From: Saxidomus purpurata
Taxonomy: Eukaryota > Mollusca > Bivalvia > Venerida > Veneridae
Reading direction: 5' to 3'
Assembly: GCA_022818135.1 (NCBI GenBank)
Contig: JAFMSR010000010.1
Coordinates: forward strand, 11,701,789-11,765,788
Length of the DNA stretch: 64,000 bases
Part shown: positions 37,201-48,830 of the stretch, in pieces
Numbering within the stretch: the first letter of the stretch is position 1
Layout: each line of letters starts with the position of its first letter
Notes under the pieces: generated by a model
Seen by the model: the letters and a program-made list of their open reading frames with translations, nothing else
Databases searched by the model: none
What the model was told of the DNA's origin: nothing
Program-made: the position numbers and the translations under genes

Positions 37201-40200
37201 ATATTTGGACTGAAACAGTAGCCTCTAGAGCCTTAACAAGATTTTTCTATTTTTGGGTCATGTGACCTAGTTTTTCATCCGAGATGACCCATATTCGAAC
37301 TCGTCCGAGTGATTACTGGGACAAACATCCTGACCAAGTTTCGTGACAATTGAGGCAAAAATGTGACCACTAGAGTATTAAACAAAGTGTGGACGGACGA
37401 CGGACATTCATCGATCCTAATAGCTCACCCTGAGCCAGCTCAGGTGAGCTAAAAAAATCCTAATATTAATAAATCATAATTCAAGGGTTAACATGGCGTT
37501 TGTGTTGGGGGGGGGGGGTGTAACTGTGCATGCAATAAAAATCAGTCTCTAAAAATCTCCTGTATCTGGATGAAGTCTCACAATAATCGCTAATCTCCTG
37601 ATTTCCTTAACCATTAAGTTATAACAGATCTACTTTGCTTTGACACAAATAAACAACAAATATCTTGCTACTCCCTCACTTCTTGTAGACTCGAAACTTC
37701 TCCCTGTTTTCAGCTCAAGGAAAAGTGACTTCTCCCTATAATTTTTCTCTAGCTAGATCCCTGGGGTTCATTTTGTACTTTAGCAAATGCTAGTTGGTCA
37801 ATAGCTATTCTTAGTCAGTCAATAGCTATTCTTAGTCGGTAAATAGCTATTCATAGCTAATGTTTACTGTATTATCCCATACCAACAAGAAATAAAATTT
37901 ATATTTGTAATTAAACATTAATTGCTTCATGATTAAGTAAATATATCTTACCATGGTGTATATATTAGCATTTACATCTTTAAGCGGGTCTGACTGAGCT
38001 CCTGGGTCTCTAATGTACATCTCACAGTACTTGTAAGGCTGTGTATGTATGTCCTCATATCTCTTGTAGTCCTTACAGCAGGTCTTAGGAGCTTTGTCCC
38101 TACGACCATCTATTTCAATGTTTTCATCATAATCTTGTGACCACACGGACTGGTGGTAGTCTGTGTATGACATCCCACCACAGCAACCAAGCTGAAAACA
38201 TGGAAAACATCAGGTACATGTAAGTACATCAGTCAAAGTATCAAACATAACAAAATCTTTGAATTAATTTAATTTTCATCTTGTATTTTCCAAATATTAT
38301 TTTGAGGATGAGTGAGTGCAAACTTACAAAATTTAAGGCTTAGGTCTTTCAAATCAAGAAGCAGAAAAAACTCCACCTATAAAACACTGAAATTCTTAAA
38401 TCAGAAAGAATTAGTAAATACAGCAACGTGATTGGTTATAGATCTTGAATGCACTTTATAGCACTAGCAATGTGGTTTCTAAACAAACTACTGTACACGG
38501 CTTAAATTTTGCTGGTTCTTTTTTCTGAAGTTTGTAGTAACAGAATACATGTACCTTGAAAAAAACTAAAATAGAGATATTGTTCTTGGCAACTAATTTG
38601 TCAAGATAAGAGTTATGATTATTGTACACTGCAGTTCCTCTCATTGTGCTAGACCATTGTATGAAGTTGTTTTGAATTCCAACATGTAGCTTCAAGTAAG
38701 GCTCCAGACAAAGGAAAAACAAGAGCTGTCCCTCCCAAGTGACGAATGCCCCCGAAAGAGGTGCCTCACAGTCTGTGTCCTCTCCATGTGCTCAATAAAT
38801 GTGCTATGTAATTTTAAAATCCTTCCATGCAGACAGAGTAATCATGCATACAGTATTCCATTACTTTAAACACTAAGTGTGACCTTGACCTTTGAGATAG
38901 GGACTTGGGTCTTGCATGCGACACATCCACTTGATGTGCTAGACATTTGTGCACAGTTATTTTAAAATCCTTCAAAAGCATAATAAAAGTTATAGTCCGG
39001 ACCAAAGTATGCATATATACAGGATTCCATTACCTATAAACTCTAAGTGTGACCTTGACCTTTGTGGTAGGGATGTGGGTCATGCACGCGACACGTCATC
39101 TTGATGTGCTAGACATTTGTGCCAAATTATTTTAAAATCCTTCAAGGCATGACAAAGTTACAGTCCGGACAAGAATGTGGCATATATGCTTATATAGAGG
39201 AATCCATTACCTTCAAACTCTAAGTATGACCTTGACCTTTGAGCTAGGGACGTGGGTCTTGCGCGCGACACGCCGTCTTGATGTGCTAGACATTTGTGCC
39301 AAGTTATTTTAAAATCCTTCAAGCATGACAAAAGTTACAGTCCGGACACGAATGTGTGCATATATGCTTATATGGAGGAATCCATTACCTTCAAACTCTA
39401 AGTATGACCTTAACCTTTGAGCTAGGGACGTGGGTCTTGCACGCGACACGTCGTCTTGATGTGCTAGACATGTGTGCCTAGTTATTTTAAAATCCTTCAA
39501 GCATGACAAAGTTACAGTCCGGACACGAATGTGTGCATATATAGAGGATTCCATAACCTTCATACTCCAAGTGTGACCTTCACCTTTGAGGTAGGGATGT
39601 GGGTCTTGCGGCGGCGACGGCGCCTTGATGTGCTAGACATGTGTGCCAAGTTATTTTAAAATCCTTCAATGCATGACAAAGTTACAGTCCGGACGACGAA
39701 TTTGTAAGTGGGGGCGCGCGGACGGACGGACGGACAGACGGACAGACGGACGGACGGACAGACGGACGGACGGACAGACGGACAGACGGTGCGATTTTAA
39801 TATGCCTCCCTTCGGGGGCATAAAAAACAAAGGACAATAACTCTGAAATTAGTCCAGATGGAATTATGGTTCTTGTGCGCTGCACTTCCTCTCATTGTGC
39901 CTGACCATTGTTTGAAGTTGTATTGAATTCCAACCAATAGTTTTCAAGTTATGCTCTGGAGAAGGAAAAGTAACAAAGGGCAATAACTCTGTAATTTTTA
40001 GGGGGCAAACAAAAAGAAAGGGCTTGTCATTATCACATTTTCTCTTACAAAACTAATTTCTAATGTCTTTTTACAAATCATGTGTCTTCTTTCAGGTAAA
40101 AGCACACATTTTATGACAAACTGAAAATACTTTAAACTGAGAGCCAGCTTACAGTTTTATTTAACAGTGTATTGATTATTCTTTAGGACAAGATGTATTA

Positions 40201-43200
40201 CTTACTTTAAGCAGAAGTAATACTGCTTTTTTACATTGAATAATTAACTGATAGCTCCATTCCAGACACTTCAGCTTAAATTACATCCAATTTAACAGAA
40301 CATGTTCAATACTGCGATTAGTACAATGTATTTTCTGCTGATCAATATCGCTCATCCGCCTGTAAACTTTGTAAACTAAAATCTATAAATCTGAAGTCAA
40401 CCCTAAATGTCACTTATAGCCAAACAAGAGATTTACTGCATAAGTCAACTAACATATGTTACAACTCAGTAACATGCCACTTTCTAGTCAAGTAATTTGA
40501 TTTCAGAATAGAAGTACATATAAGATTAAATGCTCAATCTGTTGGGGTTTTTATTTCAAGGAGTTAGTTAACTTAAATGTACTGGATGCACACAAATTTG
40601 TATTGTTAAGCGAATGCCATGGTAAGACAATACACATGACCGAAAGATTATGGTAAGACATGTCTGTTATACACATTGGCATATCACATTTTCAATTTTC
40701 TTTGATATGACCTGTTCTCCTAGATTTTGAATCTGTATGATCCAGTTCAAAAACTTTCAAGCCATTAATTACAGTGGTGAGTGGCACAAATGTCCTATAA
40801 ACAGTCAGCTCATCAAATATCACTCAGGTTTGATTCTTTACAGGCCACTCACGGTGTGTCCTTCGGCAAGACACCTGATACCGCATGTAGAGGGTTGACC
40901 ACAAATCTGGTGTAACTTATATGAAATAAAGAATTTACAGGAGTGTTGCAGTCAACCAGAAGTGTTTCCATCCTCCCAGCTGTTAATCATTAAAAATGTA
41001 ATGTACAACAGTGATGAAAAGTGTTAGCTGTCTATCTCTCTTTCTAATGGTGTTGAGATCAATGTAAACTATGAGAACTTGTTTTGGTGTCAAGCTAAAA
41101 TATATTAGTATATTAAACTAAATCACTCGACCTTAACTCCAGAAATTTTAACCCAACCTCTCCCTCTTGATCCTTTGTCCTATAAATGTAAGTCACTGTA
41201 CATACCTCTTTCTGCATGAAATCAATAGCATTTGTAACCCGAGCGTTTACTCCATACTGCTTCTGAACAACCTCTTTTAAGAGATTGGAGTTCTTTATGG
41301 TATTTTCTATCTACAAGTAAATACAACAGTATTTATGTTATATATGGTTGAAAAAATAATTACACACTTTATGATTGTGCTTATTACAAAATGGAGTTAA
41401 AAATGATTCGCTGAAGCATAATTATGGTTAACTTTCTGTCAAATTTAATTTAATTCTGTCAATATCAAATTCCTGAGAAGTGTTTATTCATACATGTCAT
41501 ACACTTATTTCAAAGGAATAGATTAATGACATATTACACAAAGTTAAGAAAAGCCATTTACATTTAAAAATACCAGTTGACATTTTAAAGTGTTTTATAA
41601 TTCATGACTGGTACCAGAAAATCCATATAACCGACTCTCAGCACTTATTTACTCAGTTATTTTAGGTTTCAGGAGGAATAACTGGCAAGATAAACATGTA
41701 GAAAGTTTTCCTGATCCAGAGACACCCTTGATTCTTTTACTGTGTAAACATGGTAAAGCAACAACACATGGAACCTCAGTTTAATGTCTCTTCCAAAAAG
41801 TTAGGTTATTACCATTAGATATGAAGTGGGGATCCAATATACAGTCCTTAAATTACAAGCCAATTATTCTATCACTGCACCAAGGCTTTCCTGTCTTACT
41901 TTAGAAAAAAAGTAAATTAACAGAAAGTCAAATCTGGCTTATCATACCTCTTCTTGGTAGATGTAGGCATAGACTCCACCTCCAATTATCAGTCCCAGCA
42001 CCAGTGGCAAAAACCCTAAATACTGAAGTACACAAACAAAAAATAGGAAGAATAAAAAACAAGCATTTCAGAAACTACCGGATGTGCTTTTAAAGCTGGT
42101 TTTGAAAAATAAATGATAGTATAACTGGTACTTGTTAATTATTTCAATATTCTTTGGGGCTACTGTATCTTTGAAGCGACATGTAATAAATTCATAATGT
42201 AAACATGTATTACATTATGTAGTTAAGTAATTATTTGCATCATTAGTTTAACCTTATTTATTCTACATGGACTGTAGAACATGTTCTTGCAACTTAAATC
42301 ATTTTAAACTACACTCGATGACTGCTTCCATGAGTTCTCACCAGTAAGGTACTTGCGACGGTCTTCGTCAATGCTGGAAGGCAGTAAAAAAAGTCTGCTT
42401 ATGCGAGTGCTCACTGCAACAGGAGTCATATATCTGGTAAGTCTGATGCACAAGATTCAAAGAGCATATATAACTAGTTGGACCATATAACACTGCGACT
42501 TGACCAAACAATAATGAAAGGCTGGAACAATTATGACTGATCACCTTCAACTCAACTGGCAATTTTTATGAAAAATTTCAGACTGGATCACTGTAAAATT
42601 AGCACACTTCTAAGCAGTCAGCCTCGACTTGTGAGCATGATAGTGCTAGCTTTGCCATGATACGACAAGAGCTCATTTATTCTAGAACTGCACTGCTCCA
42701 TGTATTTCTGCACTTACCACAATCAGCGAACATTTGTCCGGCCGAATTGCTCCAACCATTCCCACAATGCAGAAGATAATGATGACACTACCTGTGGCAA
42801 TGAAGATGTAGACAGCTACGGTATACTTGGTGAGCTCCTCACTGGCGCCCACATACTGATTTAGCCAGTAATCAACACGTAGGTAGATGGAAAAGCCCAG
42901 AATTGCTACACCAATTAACTAAAACAAGATATCAATGATTCATGACTTGCACAACAAAGGATCTTTAACTAAATACAGGTATCTACATGTACATATATCA
43001 TATATGCAGAGTTCTCAAAATATGTTTTGGTTGTAACAGGCTATCTAAAGGGATCCGGGGGCATGCCCCCACCCCCTGGAAATTTTTTAAACAAAGCATG
43101 CAATTTCCTGCACTTTCAGGGCCAGTTTTTCTAGGTATTTCAGAGTAATAACAATAAATACTTTGCATAATAACACTCTGTTACGATGGAAATCTGCCAG

Positions 43201-44597
43201 TGAGTTTGATAGGCTTTGAAATTAAGGGTCATCGACTCTCAGTCTGAATTTTCATGGGTCAAAATCAAATTTTCAAGTCTCAAGGTTAGAAAAGAATTTT
43301 AAGGGTCGAGCCATAGGCAGTTGTCCAGTCTTGTATTCTAGGTTTACATATCATAATTTTCAGTTTGTGTCCTGCAGCTTTGCTGTTGTATTTTCTAATA
43401 ATTCTTTAATCAGCTACGATGAAAAACTCCACACTTTGCGTTTTTTGCACATTCCTCCAGGCCTGTACTGTATGCTCTGTACAAGATAAATCAATAAAGG
43501 GAGACAATTAAAAAAATCAACACAGTGTTGTTGTCCTTGAGCAATGCACTTCCCCTGTGTGTCCTTTCTCATTATTTGCAATTTGAAGGAATTTCCTTGA
43601 GTATTTACCAGGTTATGCTCAAGACGACAAAATGTAATAAAGGGGGATAATTAAAAAAATCGTCTAGGTACAGTTAAGATTATTGGTTACTGCACTTCCC
43701 CTCATTGTGCTCTTTAACTGTATAAAGTTTCAAGTAATTCCCTTCAGTACTTTTGGAGATATGCTCCGGACAAGAAAAACCAAGAAAATGTAACAAAGGG
43801 GAGTAATTAAAAAATTAGGCAAGGTATACTTTTGGTTCTTGGGCATTGCACTTCTCAGTGTACTCTATCAATGTACTAAGTTTCAAGTAATTCCCTTCTG
43901 AATCAGTACTATTGGAATTGTGCTCCGGACAAGAAATACCAAGAAAATGTAACAACGGGGAATAATTCAATAATAGGGCAAGGTAGAGTTATGGCTCCAG
44001 ATCACTGCACTTTCTCTCACTGTTTCAGTTTCATCAAACATCAAAATATTCTATTATTTATTGATAAATAAAAGTTTATCAGCAAGAAACGTAACAGAAA
44101 TTGAAGATGCGAACCGAATATAGACACCGCAAATCACTGTGATTTTGGGTGACATTTTGGTGACCAAATGCGCATGGACATGATGGCTCAACATGGCAAT
44201 GATGGGTGACAATGTGAAAAAAAACACCTTGTGTGTACAGTTTGTATAGAACAAAACATTCTCACGAATGACGTCATCTCGGAGAGTCCCAAAACCTCTG
44301 TTTAATCAGGTTTGAAATGATAATTTCTGTTCCACATTAGGTCTGAAATTCCATAAAACACAGTAGTGTATTTCAAGTTACAAGAACTTGAAAACTCACA
44401 AACTGTAATGTCCAGGCATGGAAATGGTGGTTAAGAGGCATGAATTTCGGACACGACAGGCTAGTTACCTGGCGAGTTCAAAGTTAATTGAAAATGAACA
44501 TATTTTAGCATAATTCGATCTGCAAACTTACCCAAAGCAGTATGGCAAATACGACTGTTAGGATACGAAAGCAAAGAATCTTTCTTGTTGAACTCAT
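34105..44597 (-). CDS. tetraspanin family membrane protein, complete 7-exon gene
   Basis: Spliced coding exons are 44532-44597, 42718-42918, 41948-42022, 41206-41310, 37952-38191, 35065-35148 and 34105-34260. Lengths are 66, 201, 75, 105, 240, 84 and 156 nt, every intron is phase 0 with GT-AG borders, and the product is 308 residues, usual for the family though with a fairly long second loop. Visible architecture: short cytosolic N-terminus with Cys9, TM1 about 12-34, small loop, TM2 about 56-80, inner loop RPDKCS, TM3 about 87-111, large extracellular loop about 112-240, TM4 about 243-270, cytosolic tail to 308. The large loop carries the hallmark CCG (152-154), a CC pair (187-188), C205 and GC (230-231), so six cysteines. 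The tail ends GPYANLYQS; YANL fits the YxxPhi sorting pattern. Tetraspanins organise membrane microdomains with integrins and other partners; the specific subfamily cannot be named here. A transposon lies about 375 bp upstream of the ATG. Confidence 0.95.
34261..35064 (-). other. tetraspanin intron 6
   Basis: 804 bp intron, AT-rich. It holds a two-copy 93 bp tandem repeat (listed separately); nothing else recognised. Confidence 0.9.
34408..34593. repeat. 93 bp tandem repeat, two copies
   Basis: Copies start at 34408 and 34501 (CTTTAAATTCTATTTTAATA) and are nearly identical. Each contains an internal inverted repeat (ATGAATAGAA and TTCTATTCAT). Confidence 0.9.
35065..35148 (-). CDS. tetraspanin coding exon 6
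   Basis: Residues 230-257: GCGQAFVDLVQKN, with the final GC motif of the large loop, then the first half of TM4 (IGIAAAIAFSVVALL). Acceptor TGTAG|GGC, donor CTG|GTAAG. Confidence 0.94.
35149..37951 (-). other. tetraspanin intron 5 with repeat elements
   Basis: 2.8 kb intron. It contains a GACCTTGACC-rich repeat around 35400-35600, a repeat block 36387-37452 (listed separately), a 12-G run at 37507-37518 and three copies of a 21 bp repeat at 37797-37857. Confidence 0.9.
36387..37452. mobile_element. composite dispersed repeat, copy 2, with 145 bp tandem core
   Basis: The left block matches 24289-24540. The second part begins AGAGGGCCATGATGGCCC, holds about four copies of a 145 bp unit (AGAAATCATCGAAACAACC at 36729, 36874, 37019 and 37163) and ends CCAGCTCAGGTGAGCTAA. 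Located in tetraspanin intron 5. Confidence 0.85.
37952..38191 (-). CDS. tetraspanin coding exon 5 (CCG motif)
   Basis: Residues 150-229. It opens LGCCGG, the diagnostic tetraspanin CCG, then carries KTCC (187-188) and C205. This is the variable, partner-binding half of the large loop. Acceptor TTTTCAG|CTT, donor ATG|GTAAG, 80 codons in phase 0. Confidence 0.95.
38192..41205 (-). other. tetraspanin intron 4 with tandem-core repeat element
   Basis: 3.0 kb intron. It contains the 170-178 bp tandem array element at 38722-39833 (listed separately) and otherwise unremarkable AT-rich sequence. Confidence 0.9.
38722..39833. mobile_element. tandem-core repeat element with (GACGGA)n tail
   Basis: It begins CAAGAGCTGTCCCTCCCAAG. 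Six core units of about 170-178 bp carry TTATTTTAAAATCCTTCAA (38957, 39127, 39304, 39482, 39651 and a first one near 38808) and TGTGACCTTGACCTTTGAG. It then has (GACGGA/GACAGA)n at 39717-39789 and ends CCTCCCTTCGGGGGCATAAA. The left flank, tandem core, microsatellite and right flank order resembles the pearl-type elements described from bivalves. Confidence 0.85.
41206..41310 (-). CDS. tetraspanin coding exon 4
   Basis: Residues 115-149, the first helical part of the large extracellular loop (IENTIKNSNLLKEVVQKQYG and following). Acceptor TTGTAG|ATA, donor GAG|GTATG, 35 codons in phase 0. Confidence 0.93.
41311..42717 (-). other. tetraspanin introns 3 and 2, flanking exon 3
   Basis: Introns 41311-41947 and 42023-42717 flank exon 3 (41948-42022). 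I see no repeats or RNA genes in them. Confidence 0.85.
41948..42022 (-). CDS. tetraspanin coding exon 3
   Basis: Residues 90-114, starting YLGFLPLVLGLIIGGGVYAY: most of TM3 and its exit. Acceptor TTCAG|TAT, donor GAG|GTATG, 25 codons in phase 0. Confidence 0.94.
42718..42918 (-). CDS. tetraspanin coding exon 2
   Basis: Residues 23-89: the rest of TM1, the small extracellular loop (RVDYWLNQYVGASEEL), TM2 with the CIVGMVGAI motif, the short inner loop RPDKCS and the start of TM3. The acceptor is TTTTAG|TTA and the donor is GTG|GTAAGTG. Confidence 0.95.
42919..44531 (-). other. tetraspanin intron 1
   Basis: 1.6 kb intron. From about 43400 to 44000 it contains about four degenerate copies of a dispersed repeat recognisable by phrases such as GTAACAAAGGGG and GGCAAGGTA; this is non-coding and typical of bivalve repeats. 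Confidence 0.8.
44532..44597 (-). CDS. tetraspanin coding exon 1 (start codon)
   Basis: Residues 1-22, starting MSSTRKILCFRILTVVFAIL and running into the first half of TM1. The ATG is at 44595-44597 and is followed by the basic and Cys residues expected at a tetraspanin N-terminus. The donor is TGG|GTAAG. Confidence 0.92.
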
Positions 44598-44970
44598 TTC
44601 GATTATTTTAAGGTGTATGCATGAGTCATGTCAGATAAAAACGTCGAAAATTTTGACTCAAAATTTGCAAATTTACAACAATAAACTCGCTTCCGCTACC
44701 GATAGGTGTCGCTTTCAACCGGTGTCGATGTAAACATGGGGATATTGTAAAACACGGTTACTACAGAAAAACACGGAAAATGATTTTTATTACGGAAAGA
44801 TGACATTTTTTGACAGTTTCATTCAAGACGCTTGTTGACATGTTTTGTCAAACGGATGGCTGCCAAAATTTACACATGTAAATTAAGTAAAGCGGCTCAA
44901 TCCTCTAATACAATATCAGCAATGCAATGCAATACAATACAAAGTTTAGTTTTTGCCGGTATGTCATATA

Positions 44971-47351
44971 CACACTGTATCGGCAAAACGCACTGGCTCC
45001 AATTTAACGATAATGCTCCAACTAACGTAACGAACCGGCTCCAATAAAAAATGGCTGATTTAGTAAACAAAACCCAAGTCAGTATAACAGATTCGTGTAT
45101 TTTATATGGTAAATCGCATTCCCTGTTTGATATTATTTTTGTTTTTCTGAAGAAACGAATACTCTTACGGAATGCTCACTTCTTTCCTGCATGGCCGTAG
45201 CTAGTCGGCTGTTTCAGACATCGATGCGTGTGAAAGTAATGCAAGTTGAATGCAGAGGATTCAACGGTAAAAAGTGCAAAACACACCCAAAATGCATGGA
45301 TTTTGCTCAAAATTATCGAAGTTAAGGTGTTTAGCATAAAAGATTTGCACTGGCATGTAACTTTGGGTCAAATGTCGTAAGCATGTACCAACACTTTACC
45401 GATCTGCTATTTTTATAGGCAAAACTTACCCATTTAAAAATACAACGATTCAGGCTCCAACTGACGATACAACGAAAATGTTCCAATTCGTGTTTCACGG
45501 ATCATTTTCACAGACGTTTTTTAACAATTACAAACATAAGAGAATCTCTTATCGAACAAAATGTTGAGTTTTATGTCACCTTGTACCCACTCTCTTTAAA
45601 AAAATAATTTAAAGGAGAACATCGCTCATCCAGGGGTTGCGAGTTCGAGCCCCACTGGGGTCACGACCGTACCTCCTCATATGACACCAGTACTTTTTTT
45701 TCCATGAAGTAGACTCGAGTGTGACTCCAAGCTTCACGCTTTCTATACAATCGAGCCAAAATAAATAAGTATAAACTAACATTTAAGTATTCAAAATACT
45801 TCCTAAAATAACAGGATTCATGGATACCGTATACCGCTCTGCTCGGTTTGTTAGTGATAAACTGAAAAACATTTACGTATTGTCTACCTTGACTATGTCG
45901 CTGTAGAGCTACAGAATCTAGGCATAATAATAAATCACCGTAATTGTTTTCTTCCACTTCTACCTCGACTAATTGGGCAAATATTCTACTTTTGAATGGT
46001 TTTATGCGTGTTTTAATAATGGCTTAAAGTCTACAGTACTATTTCAGTAGATATCAAGTGCCAGTACCTTTGCTATTTTGTATTGACCAGAATAAACTCA
46101 ACACGAACTGGCTGGGTGAGAATTCCAGAAAGTTTATCGCAATAAGCACACTTAGGCAAAAAAGCTCAGATAGATTATATTGAGGTCGTGTACAAGTTCA
46201 CAGAAAGATGATAAAGCATAAATAGCGAATGCAAAATTATATACTTCTTCAACCGTCGCTTTCCAAATTTTCATTAGATGACAATTTCGATTTTTAGTCT
46301 AAGTTGCATGTGATTATTGATAGCGATCAAAACGCTAGGTCAAATAAAACCTTAAAGCTGTTCGCTCTCAGATTTTCGTAAAAGAATAATTTCTTCAAAC
46401 TGTATGTAAATAACGTATTTTAGAACATATGGTGATCTAAAAAGGCTCCAGTATAAACTTATGTTACGTACATCTCTAAATTTTGAAAAAATACGCTACC
46501 AAATTCAAAAGCGTTGCAAACACTTTTGAAATTTCAATATAACATATAGTGTAGCGGTGCCGTGTAACCGACCTTTTCAATCCATTTCTGCGAAATTCCT
46601 ACCTAGATTTTTGCTTTCTTTAATTCTAGCCTTTAGTTTTATACTGATGAATAAGAATGTCAATGGTTTTGCGAGAGCGAGCAGCTTTAAACACTGTGTC
46701 CATGAATCCTGCCATTTTGGAAAGTATTTTGAATATTTAAAAGTTCTGAGTTGAATTTTCAATTTTTCACTAAGAAAACACATAAATTTGTGTGATAAGA
46801 GTTACTTTTATATTTGTAATTGTTCATAAACGTCTTTGAAAATGATCCGTGAAACACGAATTGGAACATTTTCGTTGTATAGTCAATTGGAGCCTGAATC
46901 GTTGTATTTTTAAATGGGTAAGTTTTGCCTATAAAAATAGCATATCGGTAAAGTGTTGGTACATGCTTACGACATTTGACCCAAAGTTACATGCCAATGC
47001 AAATCTTTTATGCTAAACACCTTAACTTCGATAATTTTGAGCAAAATCCATGCATTTTGGGTGTGTTTTGCACTTTTACCGTTGAATCCTCTGCATTCAA
47101 CTTGCATTACTTTCACACGCATCGATGTCTGAAACAGCCGACTAGCTACGGCCATGCAGGAAAGAAGTGAGCATTCCGTAAGAGTATTCGTTTCTTCAGA
47201 AGTTGCGATTTACCATATAAAATACACGAATCTGTTATACTGACTTGGGTTTTGTTTACTAAATCAGCCATTTTTTATTGGAGCCGGTTCGTTACGTTAG
47301 TTGGAGCATTATCGTTAAATTGGAGCCAGCGCGTTTTGCCGATACAGTGTG
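44971..47351. mobile_element. foldback element with long terminal inverted repeats
   Basis: The left arm begins CACACTGTATCGGCAAAACG and the right arm ends with its reverse complement. The arms match from 44971 to about 45565 and from about 46785 to 47351, with further inner matches around 45785-45840 and 46690-46740 (CAGGATTCATGGA). ATATA flanks both ends. No transposase ORF is seen. The left arm carries an extra 30-mer (45116-45145) absent from the right arm. It sits just upstream of the tetraspanin start. Confidence 0.85.
45116..45145 (+). repeat. dispersed exact 30-mer, copy 1
   Basis: The sequence starts GCATTCCCTGTTTGATATTA and ends in TTTTTGTTTT. It is present in the left arm of the foldback element but not in the right arm, so it is an insertion or replacement there. 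Confidence 0.9.
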
Positions 47352-48570
47352 ATATAATAACAAAGAAAACATAAGCTATGACACGGACCCATATACACAT
47401 ATACATGAATAAATTTTGCTAACCAAATTAATTTGTTGTTCAAATATTATTCAAGGTCTGAAGGTCTGATCCATAACTGGCCAAAATATCGGCATTGTTC
47501 TCGTAGACGAAGGAACACATTTAAAGACACCCATCCCGTTAATGAATTGTGAGAATGTTATGTTAAGGAATTTCAAAGTAACATTTTCAAATGTTCAGGT
47601 TGATATCACGATGATGCGTTTCTTAAAAAGCTTACATTTAAGCAATCAGCTCATGATCTTCGCTGTCTAGAAGTTTGAGAAATGTGCCACCCATATGGAA
47701 CTTTCAAATTTTCCAATAATCGATGTATCGGTACATTTTTCACATTAAACAAAGAAGGATAAAATCGGTTTAACCGTCATAACTTTTAAACAGATTTATA
47801 TTACGCTTATGCATTGATGACAAAAGTTGGCAAATTTTTTTATCTAAATGGTGATAAAAATTTCAAAAATATTAATTAAGTATTTCACCTATCCATTTTG
47901 GTTTAAAATTTATCACCCCGTTTTCCCTATGAAATGCTTATGGCGGTCTTAAATTGCTTCATTTTTTCAGTGATTTGTTGAAACATTTCGTCTTATATAG
48001 AGAAAACCATTTAAAGGATCGCTTATGCATTTGTAGCATCGGCAAGTGAAATATATAAGGAATAAAATGGTGCAAAAATTTTATTACATAGTTTCCGATT
48101 TCACCTACCCATTGAATGATTTATAAACTGTTAACATGTAAAGTCTGACGGATCGGGTGTCTCCGTGGTTTTCACGGAAATTATCGAATGGCATACGGAA
48201 ATCATAATAAAGCTAGGCTGTTAAATATTGATTAACTTAGGGACTGTCAATATAGAATTTTTAAATTGTTTGTTTCAATTTAATAAAATAAATATGGTAG
48301 AAGTGCCACCTTTTTTTGCTTATTGTGTATTTTGGTGTGTTTTTTTTTCAATTGTCACAGTTAAATGTATATATTAAACTGGCTTCTTTAGAGGTGTATT
48401 TGCATTTTGACATCTTAAAGGCCCAAAGATGGGACATGTCACCTGTACGTGTTTTTATAAGTTATGGCTTCTATCAATTGTACCCTCCATTTGTCAAAAA
48501 AGTGTGAATATTGTTGTTAATTGCAAAAAGTGTGACACAATGGTCACATACCTTTTCTGGTTATTAAAGT
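47352..48570. other. no gene seen
   Basis: AT-rich sequence to the right of the foldback element. No supported exon. Confidence 0.5.
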
Positions 48571-48574
48571 CGTG

Positions 48575-48830
48575 AGAGAGATTTTTGTACTTATGTTTTT
48601 AATTTTGAGATAAATTCAGTGTAAAATTATCTTTAAATACAGCGACTGTCGAGAAAATATTTTTTTATATCATGAATTATGAAATGAACACATTTGGAGA
48701 GAGAGAGAAAGAGAGAAATTTGTACTTATGTCTTTGAAAAGTATTTTCATGTTTAGCTTTAATTTTGAGATAAATTCAGTGTAAAATTATCTTTAAATTC
48801 AGCGAGTGTCGAAAATATTTCTGATAGAAT
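48575..48830. repeat. direct duplication with GA-rich spacer
   Basis: The phrase GATAAATTCAGTGTAAAATT followed by ATCTTTAAAT and CAGCGA occurs twice about 160 bp apart, separated by a GAGAGA-rich stretch at about 48700-48715. Confidence 0.8.

Noticed and set aside
39643..39885. Frames rich in GRTDRRTDG or VRPSVRPSV
   Set aside because: Translations of (GACGGA)n; the same applies at 63471-63894.
45600..45665. tRNA-like B box (GCGAGTTCGAGCCCC) inside the foldback element
   Set aside because: No matching A box or cloverleaf could be found; at most a fragment of a SINE.
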